Shown here one piece after another: positions 1 through 5,538 of a stretch of DNA of 5,538 nt; the first letter of the stretch is position 1, and the number at the start of each line of letters is the position of its first letter. A program made the position numbers and the translations under genes. Origin of the DNA: Candidatus Bipolaricaulota bacterium. Its GTDB lineage: Bacteria > Bipolaricaulota > Bipolaricaulia > UBA7950 > UBA9294. The notes beneath the pieces are model-generated. The model saw only the letters and a list, made by a program, of their open reading frames with translations, ran no database searches and was not told the DNA's origin. The stretch covers positions 1 to 5,538 of the forward strand of contig RXOA01000011.1 of the NCBI GenBank assembly GCA_003979035.1. Direction: 5' to 3'.

Positions 1-530
1 TCGGCGTCGCACATGTTCCGACAGAGCGGATCCGCGTCGGGACGGTGCCCAGCATGACAATCCGCGAGAATCTTCTTCTCAAGCGGTACCGGCAAGCGCC
101 ATTCAGTCGCTGGGGGTTCCTCGACGAAGCCGCGGCCAAGGTCAACGCCGACGAAGCGATGAAGGACTACGCGATCTCGGCACCAAATGACGGCATCGCG
201 GCAAAGCTCCTGTCCGGCGGGAATATTCAGCGGTTGGTGTTGGCACGCGAGCTCTGTGGCAATCCCGCGTTGATCATCGCCGCCCACCCAACCTACGGGC
301 TCGATGTCGGAGCCACGGAGCAGGTTCGACAGACCCTTCTTGAGCAACGCTCCAACGGGGCGGCGATCCTCCTCATCTCCGAAGATCTTGACGAGATCCT
401 TCAGCTGTCCGATCGAATCCTCGTGTTGTTCGAAGGAGAGATCATGGGAATCCTCTTGGCGGACCATGCCGACCTGAACGAGATCGGCTTGTTCATGGCC
501 GGTTCCCGCAGACAGGAGGCCGTCAAGTGA
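1..530 (+). CDS. BMP-type nucleoside/purine ABC importer, ATP-binding protein (3' part, second ATPase domain)
   Basis: Cytoplasmic ATPase that would power the importer encoded downstream. Only the last ~175 residues are present; the reading frame is open from base 3 and enters from upstream, so the GTG at 45 is not the true start. The visible part is the C-terminal half of the second nucleotide-binding domain of a tandem-domain (RbsA/NupA-like, usually about 500 residues) protein. It contains a GVAHVPTER stretch (3-29) followed by VPSMTIRENL, the ABC signature LSGGNIQ (210-230), a D-loop PTYGLDVGA (288-314) and an LLISEDLDE segment (369-395). The Walker B acidic pair is replaced by Ala-His and the switch histidine by Glu (381-383), so this ATP site is probably degenerate, as is usual for the second domain of this family. 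It ends in a GTGA overlap with the next gene. Family assignment is firm; purine or nucleoside specificity is inferred from the neighbours. Confidence 0.93.
   Translation, partial: GVAHVPTERIRVGTVPSMTIRENLLLKRYRQAPFSRWGFLDEAAAKVNADEAMKDYAISAPNDGIAAKLLSGGNIQRLVLARELCGNPALIIAAHPTYGLDVGATEQVRQTLLEQRSNGAAILLISEDLDEILQLSDRILVLFEGEIMGILLADHADLNEIGLFMAGSRRQEAVK
514..519 (+). promoter_or_regulatory. Ribosome binding site fixing the GTG start of permease 1
   Basis: A perfect AGGAGG lies inside the end of the ATPase gene, 7 bases before the GTG at 527. It supports the unusual GTG start and the 4-base overlap with the ATPase stop codon. Confidence 0.8.
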
Positions 531-1618
531 AACTGCTCTCCCGCATCCACGTAGAACGCCGAACAGCGTCGCCGGCCTGGCTCGTGTTCGCCGTCTCGGT
601 CGGCGCGATTGTTGCCGCACTCCTTGTCGCAGGGATCTTCTTCCGGGCGTACGGAGTCTCTCCGCTTCGCGCCTACGGAGATATCCTCCGCGGAGCATTC
701 GGAAGTCGACTCGGCATCACCGAGACCATTCGGCGTGCCATCCCGCTGCTGCTGATCGGTGTCGGACTCACCGTCGCGTTTCGGGCATTGTTCTGGAACA
801 TCGGCGCAGAAGGCCAGCTTCTCATCGGGGCGGTGGCCGCGACTGGAATCGCGCTCTTCTCCGGTCTTCCCGGCGGGCTCCTCCTTCCGGCGATGTTTGT
901 CGGCGGATTCCTTGCCGGCGCGGCCTGGGGGATCATCCCCGCAACGCTGAAGAGCAAGCTTGGCATCAACGATGTCATCACAACGCTGATGATGAACTAC
1001 ATCGCCATCTACATTGTAGATTGGCTCATCCACGGCCCTTGGAAGGGCCCCTCGATGCGCGGGTTCGCTTACACGGATCCGTTCCCCGCCGCAGCTGTCC
1101 TCTCGACCGTGGGCGATACGCGGATCCATTGGCCGACACTGGTCATCGGGATCGTAGCGGCCATCGTTGCGTACATCGTTGTCAAGCGAACACGACTCGG
1201 GTTCGAGATCCGCGTGGTCGGCGAGAATCAACACGCCGCGAAGTACTCGGGGATCAGCCACGTGAAGATCACGTTGCTGGCGATGGCGTTTTCCGGCGGC
1301 ATGGCGGGGATGGCCGGCGTCGGGGAGGTTGCAGGAATCCACCACATGCTTCTTGGTCCGGCCAATGTCACGGGGGGCTACGGCTATACGGCCATTATCG
1401 TCGCCTGGCTCGCGCGGCGAAACCCTCTTGCCGTGATCATCACAGCTTTCCTGTTCGCCGTCTTGCTGCGCGGAGGCGATGTCATCAAAGTGTCGCTCGG
1501 ACTTCCATTTCAGTTGGTCAATGTATTCAACGGACTGATCCTGTTCTTTCTTATCGGTAGTGATATCCTGATGCGGTACCGGATCTCGTTCGGGCGGAAG
1601 GAGAGAGAAACGGTATGA
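527..1618 (+). CDS. BMP-type ABC importer permease 1 (NupB/YufP-like)
   Basis: Inner-membrane permease of the BPD_transp_2 family, 363 residues, a normal length for the longer of the two permeases in nucleoside importers of this kind. After a short basic N-terminus, residues 17-39 form the first hydrophobic segment; further membrane segments are seen by eye around 72-88, 97-138, 150-168, 203-219, 248-268, 285-315 and 328-347. Family landmarks are the WNIGAEGQ motif (90-97) and the cytoplasmic loop GFEIRVVGENQHAAKYSGI (225-243), the probable coupling region that contacts the ATPase, followed by a GYGYTAIIVAWLARRNP stretch (284-300). The GTG start is chosen because AGGAGG sits 7 bases upstream and it overlaps the ATPase stop (GTGA). 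It would pair with the next gene product to form a heterodimeric channel. The exact substrate is inferred, not seen. Confidence 0.94.
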   Translation: MKLLSRIHVERRTASPAWLVFAVSVGAIVAALLVAGIFFRAYGVSPLRAYGDILRGAFGSRLGITETIRRAIPLLLIGVGLTVAFRALFWNIGAEGQLLIGAVAATGIALFSGLPGGLLLPAMFVGGFLAGAAWGIIPATLKSKLGINDVITTLMMNYIAIYIVDWLIHGPWKGPSMRGFAYTDPFPAAAVLSTVGDTRIHWPTLVIGIVAAIVAYIVVKRTRLGFEIRVVGENQHAAKYSGISHVKITLLAMAFSGGMAGMAGVGEVAGIHHMLLGPANVTGGYGYTAIIVAWLARRNPLAVIITAFLFAVLLRGGDVIKVSLGLPFQLVNVFNGLILFFLIGSDILMRYRISFGRKERETV

Positions 1619-2544
1619 GCTGGGAGAGCTGGGTCATCGCGACGTTCAGCCGGACGCTTGCCTACGGGACGCCTCTCTTGCTGGCCACCCTCGGTGAAAT
1701 CTACGCCGAACGTGCCGGCGTCCTCAACCTTGGCGTCGAGGGCATGATGATCATCGGCGCATTCGCCGGCTTCGCCGTCGCTCACAACACAGGCAACCCA
1801 TGGCTGGGGGTCCTCATCGCCTCCGCCGTCGGAGGCGTCTTCTCCCTGATCCACGCGTTCGCCAGCATCACCCTGCGTGCCAATCAGGTTGTTTCCGGAC
1901 TTGCGCTGACCATGCTCGGCCTGGGACTGTCCGGCGTTCTCGGTCGGAGGTTCGAAGGCATGCCGCTGTTCCATCCGCTGAAGGAAGTCACTGTGCCCGG
2001 CCTCGCAAGCATTCCCATCCTCGGCCCGATCCTGTTTGACGGACAGAATCTCCTTGTATACATCTCGATTGTTCTGGCCGTCATCATGTGGTACGTGTTG
2101 TATCGCACGCGGATCGGCGTCAGCATCCGCGCAGTGGGAGAAGACCCGGCCACCGCCGATTCCCTCGGCGTCAACGTAGCCCGCGTCCGCTACCTGTGCG
2201 TATTCGTCGGTGGAGTCTTGGCGGGGATGGCCGGCGCCTACCTGTCGATCGCATATCGCCCCTCATGGACCGACGGCATGACCGCAGGCATGGGATGGAT
2301 CGTCATTGCGTTGACCATTTTTGCGTTCTGGAACCCCCTGCTGGGACTCGTCGGCGCGTATTTTTTCGCCGCCCTGTTCCACCTGTCATTCCGGCTACAG
2401 GCGTGGGTCGCGCCCGAACTGCTGAAAGCAATGCCCTACGCACTAGCGATTCTCGTTCTGATCGCCGTTTCTCGGGGAACGCTGCAGAAGCGGATGGGTG
2501 CGCCGTCCGCATTGACGTTGCCGTACAGAAGAGGAGAGGAGTAG
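1615..2544 (+). CDS. BMP-type ABC importer permease 2 (NupC/YufQ-like)
   Basis: Second inner-membrane permease of the BPD_transp_2 family, 309 residues, the usual size for the shorter partner. Landmarks are GEIYAERAGVLNLGVEGMM near the N-terminus (27-45), where family members carry a conserved NLGxEG motif, the coupling-loop sequence GVSIRAVGEDPATADSLGV (168-186) and TAGMGWIVIALTIFAFWNP (223-241). Hydrophobic segments are seen around 44-56, 63-80, 91-109, 146-162, 192-212, 226-256 and 272-285. The coupling loop resembles that of permease 1 (both read G-x2-IR-x-VGE), which fits an ancient duplication and a heterodimer. Its ATG overlaps the previous stop as ATGA; AAGGAG lies at 1598-1603, 11 bases upstream, so re-initiation or coupling is likely. 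The C-terminal tail (286-309) is basic and probably cytoplasmic. Confidence 0.94.
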   Translation: MSWESWVIATFSRTLAYGTPLLLATLGEIYAERAGVLNLGVEGMMIIGAFAGFAVAHNTGNPWLGVLIASAVGGVFSLIHAFASITLRANQVVSGLALTMLGLGLSGVLGRRFEGMPLFHPLKEVTVPGLASIPILGPILFDGQNLLVYISIVLAVIMWYVLYRTRIGVSIRAVGEDPATADSLGVNVARVRYLCVFVGGVLAGMAGAYLSIAYRPSWTDGMTAGMGWIVIALTIFAFWNPLLGLVGAYFFAALFHLSFRLQAWVAPELLKAMPYALAILVLIAVSRGTLQKRMGAPSALTLPYRRGEE

Positions 2545-2548
2545 GAAG

Positions 2549-2554
2549 AGGAGG
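2549..2554 (+). promoter_or_regulatory. Possible alternative ribosome binding site for an upstream start of the binding protein
   Basis: AGGAGG is placed 8 bases before an ATG at 2563 that is in frame with the binding-protein gene, with no stop between. It could drive a form with 21 extra residues, or it may simply be a purine-rich leftover at the end of permease 2. The downstream site at 2613-2618 is preferred because the signal peptide begins there. Confidence 0.3.
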
Positions 2555-2612
2555 CGGCCTGCATGCAAGCCTTATCCGCATGTGAGCCAAGAGGCACCAG
2601 TCCAAACGGTCA

Positions 2613-2618
2613 AGGAGG
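2613..2618 (+). promoter_or_regulatory. Strong ribosome binding site of the binding-protein gene
   Basis: AGGAGG within a longer match AAGGAGGT (2612-2619), 7 bases before the ATG at 2626. It decides the start: translation from here gives a textbook signal peptide beginning Met-Lys-Arg. The strong match fits the high dose of binding protein usually needed relative to permeases. Confidence 0.82.
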
Positions 2619-2625
2619 TTGGGCA

Positions 2626-3801
2626 ATGAAACGCGCGTTGGTAGTACTTGGAGTCCTCGCAGTCATGATCTCAGTCGGGATGGTGGGGCTGGCGGACGCC
2701 TATGTCCCCGGCACACCGCTGAAGGTTGGATTTATCTATGTCGGTCCGATCGGCGACTACGGTTGGACGTACGCTCACAATGAAGCGCGTCTGATCGTCG
2801 AGGATACGTTCCCATGGGTGGAGACCTTCATCGTGGAGAGCGTGGCCGAAGGACAGGAAGAGGCGTTCATCGACCAGCTGATTCAGGAATTCGACGTCGA
2901 TGTCGTCATCACGACCAGCTTCGGGTTCATGAACGGCACGTATGCTGCTGCTCAGCGCTACCCGGACAAGATCTTCGCACATGCGTCGGGGTTCATGCGG
3001 CTGCCGAACATGCTGACGTATATGGCCGATTTCTATCAGGTGTACTACCTCAACGGAATCATCGCCGGAGCGCTGACCGAAACGAACAAGGTCGGCTATG
3101 TGGGCGCGTTCCCGATTCCGGAAGTCAAGCGCCACCTGAATGCGTTCGCGCTTGGCGTCCAGGCAGCGAATCCCGAAGCCGAAGTCCAGGCAAGCTGGAT
3201 CTATGAGTGGTTCAACCCGGCAGGCGCCAAGGAAGCCACGGAAGCGTTGATCGCTGACGGATGCGACATGTTCGCGTTCACCGAAGACTCGCCGACTGTC
3301 GTTCAGGTCGCAGCGGACAACGGACTCCTGAGCTTCGCCCACTACGGATCCCAGATGTATCAATTCGCACCGGACTACGTTGTTTCCGGACAGGCGGTTC
3401 ACTGGGATGCGATCTATGTCGACTTCCTGCAGAAGATCTACGACGGCGTCTACACGGCGCAGAACCTCCAGAACGTGGATTACTGGTGGCTGATGTCGCA
3501 GGATGCCGTTGCCGCCGAAGCGCAGCCCGGCGTGCCGATCAATCCGCTATATGTGGACGCGTTGAAGGCGTACATGGTGGACGATCCGGTCCTCGGGATG
3601 ATCTCGGCATACGATCTCTTCTACACGCGGTTGGCACAGTTCTCCAACCCCGGTGTGACGTTCGATCCATTCCAGGGGCCGATCGTCGACCGCACCGGCG
3701 TTGTCCGCGTCGAGGAGGGCTCTTGGCTCTCCGTGGATTCCCTGATCACCATGGAATGGCGCGTATCCAACGTCGTGGGTTCTTGGCCCAACGAGCCCTA
3801 G
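2626..3801 (+). CDS. BMP-family (Bmp/PnrA-like) periplasmic substrate-binding protein
   Basis: Extracytoplasmic binding protein that would deliver substrate (probably a purine or nucleoside) to the two permeases. The product has 391 residues. Residues 1-25 form a Sec signal peptide: a KR n-region, a hydrophobic core, and an Ala-Asp-Ala cleavage site before Tyr26. There is no lipobox cysteine, unlike many BMP lipoproteins. The mature protein opens with KVGFIYVGPIGDYGWTYAH (33-51), typical of the family's first strand and ligand pocket. It continues with GYVGAFPIPEVKRHLNAF (157-174), WFNPAGAKEATEAL (195-208), EDSPTVVQVAADNG (220-233) and a closing GPIVDRTG...MEW...VVG block (351-385). The start at 2626 is favoured by the ribosome binding site and the signal peptide; an in-frame ATG at 2563 is the alternative. 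The gene is 81 bases after permease 2 and is followed by a stem-loop. Family certain, ligand inferred. Confidence 0.95.
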   Translation: MKRALVVLGVLAVMISVGMVGLADAYVPGTPLKVGFIYVGPIGDYGWTYAHNEARLIVEDTFPWVETFIVESVAEGQEEAFIDQLIQEFDVDVVITTSFGFMNGTYAAAQRYPDKIFAHASGFMRLPNMLTYMADFYQVYYLNGIIAGALTETNKVGYVGAFPIPEVKRHLNAFALGVQAANPEAEVQASWIYEWFNPAGAKEATEALIADGCDMFAFTEDSPTVVQVAADNGLLSFAHYGSQMYQFAPDYVVSGQAVHWDAIYVDFLQKIYDGVYTAQNLQNVDYWWLMSQDAVAAEAQPGVPINPLYVDALKAYMVDDPVLGMISAYDLFYTRLAQFSNPGVTFDPFQGPIVDRTGVVRVEEGSWLSVDSLITMEWRVSNVVGSWPNEP

Positions 3802-3820
3802 ACCTGTATCGGTTGTTGTG

Positions 3821-3861
3821 ACCACAACGCGCCCCGGGAAGCGTACGGGGCGCGTTGTGGT
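3821..3861 (+). terminator. Perfect 15-bp stem-loop after the importer genes, probable terminator
   Basis: The left arm (3821-3835, ACCACAACGCGCCCC) is an exact reverse complement of the right arm (3847-3861), with an 11-base loop between. A G-T wobble (3820 with 3862) could lengthen the stem. It starts 19 bases after the binding-protein stop, the usual place for an intrinsic terminator. The following bases are TGCCCCTTG rather than a run of T, so termination may be incomplete, Rho-assisted, or the hairpin may mainly protect the mRNA 3' end. The stem itself is certain; its role is inferred. Confidence 0.65.
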
Positions 3862-3876
3862 TGCCCCTTGCGCTAC

Positions 3877-3905
3877 TTGCACCCGCTCCTGTCCGTTTCG
3901 ATAAT
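3877..3905 (+). promoter_or_regulatory. Candidate sigma-70-type promoter for the hydroxylase genes
   Basis: TTGCAC (3877-3882) and GATAAT (3900-3905) are separated by exactly 17 bases, just after the stem-loop and just before the hydroxylase genes. The -10 box matches the consensus at 5 of 6 positions and the -35 box at 3 of 6. Transcription would start near 3911-3913, leaving a leader of only about a dozen bases with the ribosome binding site almost at its 5' end. That short leader is the main reason for doubt. Confidence 0.4.
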
Positions 3906-3913
3906 GCCTGGAG

Positions 3914-3920
3914 AAGGAGG
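3914..3920 (+). promoter_or_regulatory. Ribosome binding site fixing the GTG start of the FAD subunit
   Basis: AAGGAGG lies 4 bases before the GTG at 3925. The in-frame ATG at 3904 and TTG at 3868 have no such site, and the ATG at 3904 overlaps the candidate -10 box. The spacing is slightly short but acceptable. Confidence 0.75.
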
Positions 3921-3924
3921 AATC

Positions 3925-4791
3925 GTGGGGCTACCTCATGTGACATCCATTGTGCGCCCGAGTTCCGTTGAAGCCGCGCTCAACCTATTGAAGAACGGGA
4001 ACGGTGCGGCGCGCTTGCTGGCGGGGGGGGTCGACATCGTGCGACAACCTCCATCCGGAGACATCACCCTTGTCGACGTATCAGCCCTTCCTCTCCGCGA
4101 CATCGCCGTTACGGAAGACGGCCAGGCAATCTCGATCGGCGCCACCGCGACGCTGACGGAGATTATGGAAAGCAAGCTCATCGTCAACCTCTACCACGGA
4201 GAGCTGATCGCGATGCTGGGCCGGGTCGCCTCGCCACTGCTTCGCAATCTCGCCACGATCGGCGGAAGCATCGGCTCATCGCATCCCTGGTCGGACATCC
4301 ATTGTCTGCTTCTGGCACTCGGCGCCAAGGTCGAGGTCTATGATGGCTCCTATCGAACCGTCGATCTGGCCGACATCGCTCCCCGTCCGCGGCAAGACCA
4401 GCTGTTCACTCGTGTACTCATCCCCATTCACGGCAACGGCACCGCCGTTGCATTCGAAACATTCTCGCTCACCAAGTTCGACGTGGCAATGCTGAACTGT
4501 GCCTGTTCGATCTCGATCGTCGCAGGCAAGGTTGTAGCGGCACGAGTCGTCGCCGGCGGAACACCGGCCCGGGCAAGTCGAATCCACGCCGCCGAAGAGA
4601 GGCTCCTTGGAACAGAGCTTGACGCGGCCTCCATCCAACATGCCACCGATGCCGCTGTAAGCGATACCGGTCTGCGTGATGATGTCCGCGCTTCGGCCGA
4701 GTATCGCCGAGTTCTGCTGAAAACGGGAATCCGTCGCTGCCTGCTTCGAGCACGCGCAAGAACCGCTCTGGGCAGCAAACCACTCTCCTAG
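3925..4791 (+). CDS. Molybdenum hydroxylase FAD-binding subunit (xanthine dehydrogenase/CoxM-like)
   Basis: Medium subunit of a heterotrimeric molybdenum hydroxylase. It would pass electrons from the [2Fe-2S] clusters through FAD to an acceptor such as NAD or a quinone. With the GTG start it has 288 residues, the normal size. An FAD_binding_5 domain fills roughly residues 4-168, with the flavin-contacting motifs LLAGGVDI (31-38) and TIGGSIGSSHPWSD (111-124). A CO_deh_flav_C domain follows, with KFDVAMLN (184-191) and DVRASAEYRRVL (253-264). Two details differ from the commonest forms: AGGVD in place of AGGTD, and GGS in place of GGN. An eight-G run (4023-4030) encodes part of the first motif with the frame intact. 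The start was chosen by the ribosome binding site at 3914-3920. Substrate class (purine, CO, aldehyde or other) cannot be read from this subunit; the importer next door favours purine. Confidence 0.92.
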   Translation: MGLPHVTSIVRPSSVEAALNLLKNGNGAARLLAGGVDIVRQPPSGDITLVDVSALPLRDIAVTEDGQAISIGATATLTEIMESKLIVNLYHGELIAMLGRVASPLLRNLATIGGSIGSSHPWSDIHCLLLALGAKVEVYDGSYRTVDLADIAPRPRQDQLFTRVLIPIHGNGTAVAFETFSLTKFDVAMLNCACSISIVAGKVVAARVVAGGTPARASRIHAAEERLLGTELDAASIQHATDAAVSDTGLRDDVRASAEYRRVLLKTGIRRCLLRARARTALGSKPLS

Positions 4792-4803
4792 GAAGGACTG
4801 CTC

Positions 4804-5280
4804 ATGAAAATCAGGATGACCGTGAATGGCACACCGCGCGAGATGGATGCCGCCCCTGGAGATACGTTGCTTGAGCTTCTCCGCCGTGAGGGGTTGAAGA
4901 GCGTCAAGAAAGGCTGCGGAACCGGCGATTGCGGAGCTTGCGCCGTGTTGTTGAACGGCCGGGCCGTCAACTCGTGCCTTGTTCTCGCCGCCAAAGCCGA
5001 CGGAGCCTCGGTGACCACCATCGAAGGTATCTCGGACAATGGCGGGTTGCACCCCGTTCAGCAGGCTTTTCTCGACAGCGGGGCCATTCAGTGCGGGTAC
5101 TGCACGCCGTCCATGGTGCTCACCGCGATCGATTTCCTGTCGCGCAACCCCGATCCGACGGATGATCAGATCCGCGCAGCGATCGCCGGAAACCTCTGCC
5201 GCTGCACCGGCTATGACAAGCAGGTGGCCGCGATACGCGACGCAGCGTCACGGATCAGAGGAGGCACCCATGAGGCATGA
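4804..5280 (+). CDS. Molybdenum hydroxylase [2Fe-2S] subunit (xanthine dehydrogenase/CoxS-like)
   Basis: Small iron-sulfur subunit, 158 residues, carrying two [2Fe-2S] clusters that relay electrons from the molybdenum centre to FAD. The N-terminal ferredoxin-like domain (2-77) ligates its cluster through Cys38, Cys43, Cys46 and Cys58 in the pattern C-x4-C-x2-C-x11-C. The C-terminal helical domain has Cys97, Cys100, Cys132 and Cys134 in the motifs QCGYCTP (96-102) and GNLCRCTGY (129-137); Gln96 is the residue that in this family contacts the molybdopterin cofactor. All eight cluster ligands are present, so the subunit looks functional. The ATG at 4804 follows a GGAAGGA site (4791-4797) that overlaps the FAD-gene stop codon, leaving only 12 bases between genes. 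The 3' end overlaps the large-subunit gene by 11 bases. No signal peptide is seen, which indicates a cytoplasmic enzyme. Confidence 0.97.
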   Translation: MKIRMTVNGTPREMDAAPGDTLLELLRREGLKSVKKGCGTGDCGACAVLLNGRAVNSCLVLAAKADGASVTTIEGISDNGGLHPVQQAFLDSGAIQCGYCTPSMVLTAIDFLSRNPDPTDDQIRAAIAGNLCRCTGYDKQVAAIRDAASRIRGGTHEA

Positions 5281-5538
5281 CGAGACCTCGAAGCGACCCT
5301 TCCGAACGGTCGGGAAGAGCGAACAGAAGGTCGACGGGATGGCCCTCATCACCGGGAAACCTTTGTTCGTCGCCGATATCGACCTTCCCAAAACCCTTTA
5401 TGTGCGTCTGCTCAACAGCCCGCACGCCCATGCCCGGATCTCGCACATCGATGCCTCCGCAGCCGAGGCAATCCCCGGCGTCGCATGCGTCCTGACACAC
5501 AAGAATACCCCCCAGACGCGCTACACGACGGCAGGTCA
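5270..5538 (+). CDS. Molybdenum hydroxylase molybdopterin-binding large subunit (5' end only; xanthine dehydrogenase-like)
   Basis: First 89 residues of the catalytic large subunit (about 750-800 residues in the family); the gene runs off the window. The N-terminus reads TVGKSEQKVDGMALITGKPLFVADI (13-37), the usual entry to the aldehyde oxidase/xanthine dehydrogenase a/b hammerhead domain, followed by LYVRLLNSPHAHARI (43-57), a signature of that domain in which SPHAHARI is strongly conserved. The ATG at 5270 has AGAGGAGG (5257-5264) 5 bases upstream and lies inside the end of the [2Fe-2S] gene in another frame, an 11-base overlap that suggests coupled translation. No Tat signal is seen. The active-site loop that separates xanthine dehydrogenases from CO dehydrogenases lies beyond the window, so the substrate stays open. 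Confidence 0.93.
   Translation, partial: MRHDETSKRPFRTVGKSEQKVDGMALITGKPLFVADIDLPKTLYVRLLNSPHAHARISHIDASAAEAIPGVACVLTHKNTPQTRYTTAG

Noticed and set aside
401..1345. Long open frame on the minus strand opposite the ATPase end and permease 1 (314 codons).
   Set aside because: It lies opposite clear family-matched genes. Its translation is rich in Asp, Arg and Glu with no recognisable domain, as expected for an antisense shadow in GC-rich DNA.
2556..2571. Imperfect 16-base palindrome around TGCATGCA in the gap before the binding-protein gene, a possible operator.
   Set aside because: Single copy, two mismatched positions, no promoter boxes beside it; short palindromes like this occur by chance.
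2563..2583. Leu-Ser-Ala-Cys near the start of the longer binding-protein form, resembling a lipobox.
   Set aside because: Only three residues precede it, so there is no hydrophobic core for a lipoprotein signal; the match is by chance.
2671..3402. Open frame of 243 codons on the minus strand opposite the binding-protein gene.
   Set aside because: Antisense shadow of a certain gene; no recognisable domain and no context for a minus-strand gene in this all-plus cluster.
3811..3828. Possible alternative hairpin (GTTGT, loop GACC, ACAAC) that would compete with the terminator stem, suggesting attenuation.
   Set aside because: Only 5 weak base pairs against a 15-bp GC-rich stem, with no leader peptide or riboswitch-like fold; too weak to call a control switch.
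3868..3924. Longer start for the FAD subunit (TTG at 3868 or ATG at 3904).
   Set aside because: No ribosome binding site for either; the extra residues do not match the family N-terminus, and GTG 3925 has AAGGAGG in place.
4276..5052. Open frame of 258 codons on the minus strand across the FAD and Fe-S subunit genes.
   Set aside because: It spans two well-supported plus-strand genes, and its translation shows no family features.

Overview
The window is a densely packed, wholly plus-strand stretch of a GC-rich bacterial genome. It holds two adjacent gene blocks. Block 1 (1-3801) is a BMP-family (Bmp/PnrA/NupA-type) ABC importer: the 3' third of a tandem-domain ATPase, two different BPD_transp_2 permeases and a periplasmic binding protein. 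Block 2 (3925 to the end) begins a three-subunit molybdenum hydroxylase of the xanthine dehydrogenase/CO dehydrogenase superfamily, in the order FAD subunit, [2Fe-2S] subunit, molybdopterin subunit. The last gene is cut off by the window end.

Layout: the ATPase, permease 1 and permease 2 overlap by 4 bases at each junction (GTGA, then ATGA), which suggests translational coupling. The binding-protein gene follows after an 81-base gap and has its own strong ribosome binding site. A 123-base gap (3802-3924) then holds a perfect 15-bp inverted repeat (likely a terminator, though without a clear U-tract) and a plausible promoter just before the hydroxylase genes. The hydroxylase genes are 12 bases apart (FAD to Fe-S) and overlap by 11 bases (Fe-S to Mo).

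How the genes could work together (inference): BMP-type importers carry nucleosides or purine bases, and molybdenum hydroxylases of this build include xanthine dehydrogenases. The neighbourhood therefore looks like uptake of a purine followed by oxidative breakdown (hypoxanthine to xanthine to urate). The hydroxylase substrate cannot be settled here, because the active-site part of the large subunit lies beyond the window.

Organism: the sequence shows GTG and ATG starts, strong AGGAGG sites and no sign of recent foreign insertion. The binding protein has a cleavable Sec signal without a lipobox, which fits a cell with a periplasm (diderm) better than a Gram-positive cell. I cannot name the phylum from this window. 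No RNA genes, CRISPR arrays, insertion sequences or other mobile elements were seen. The system is recognisable rather than novel; the points worth checking are local details of starts, signals and cofactor motifs.
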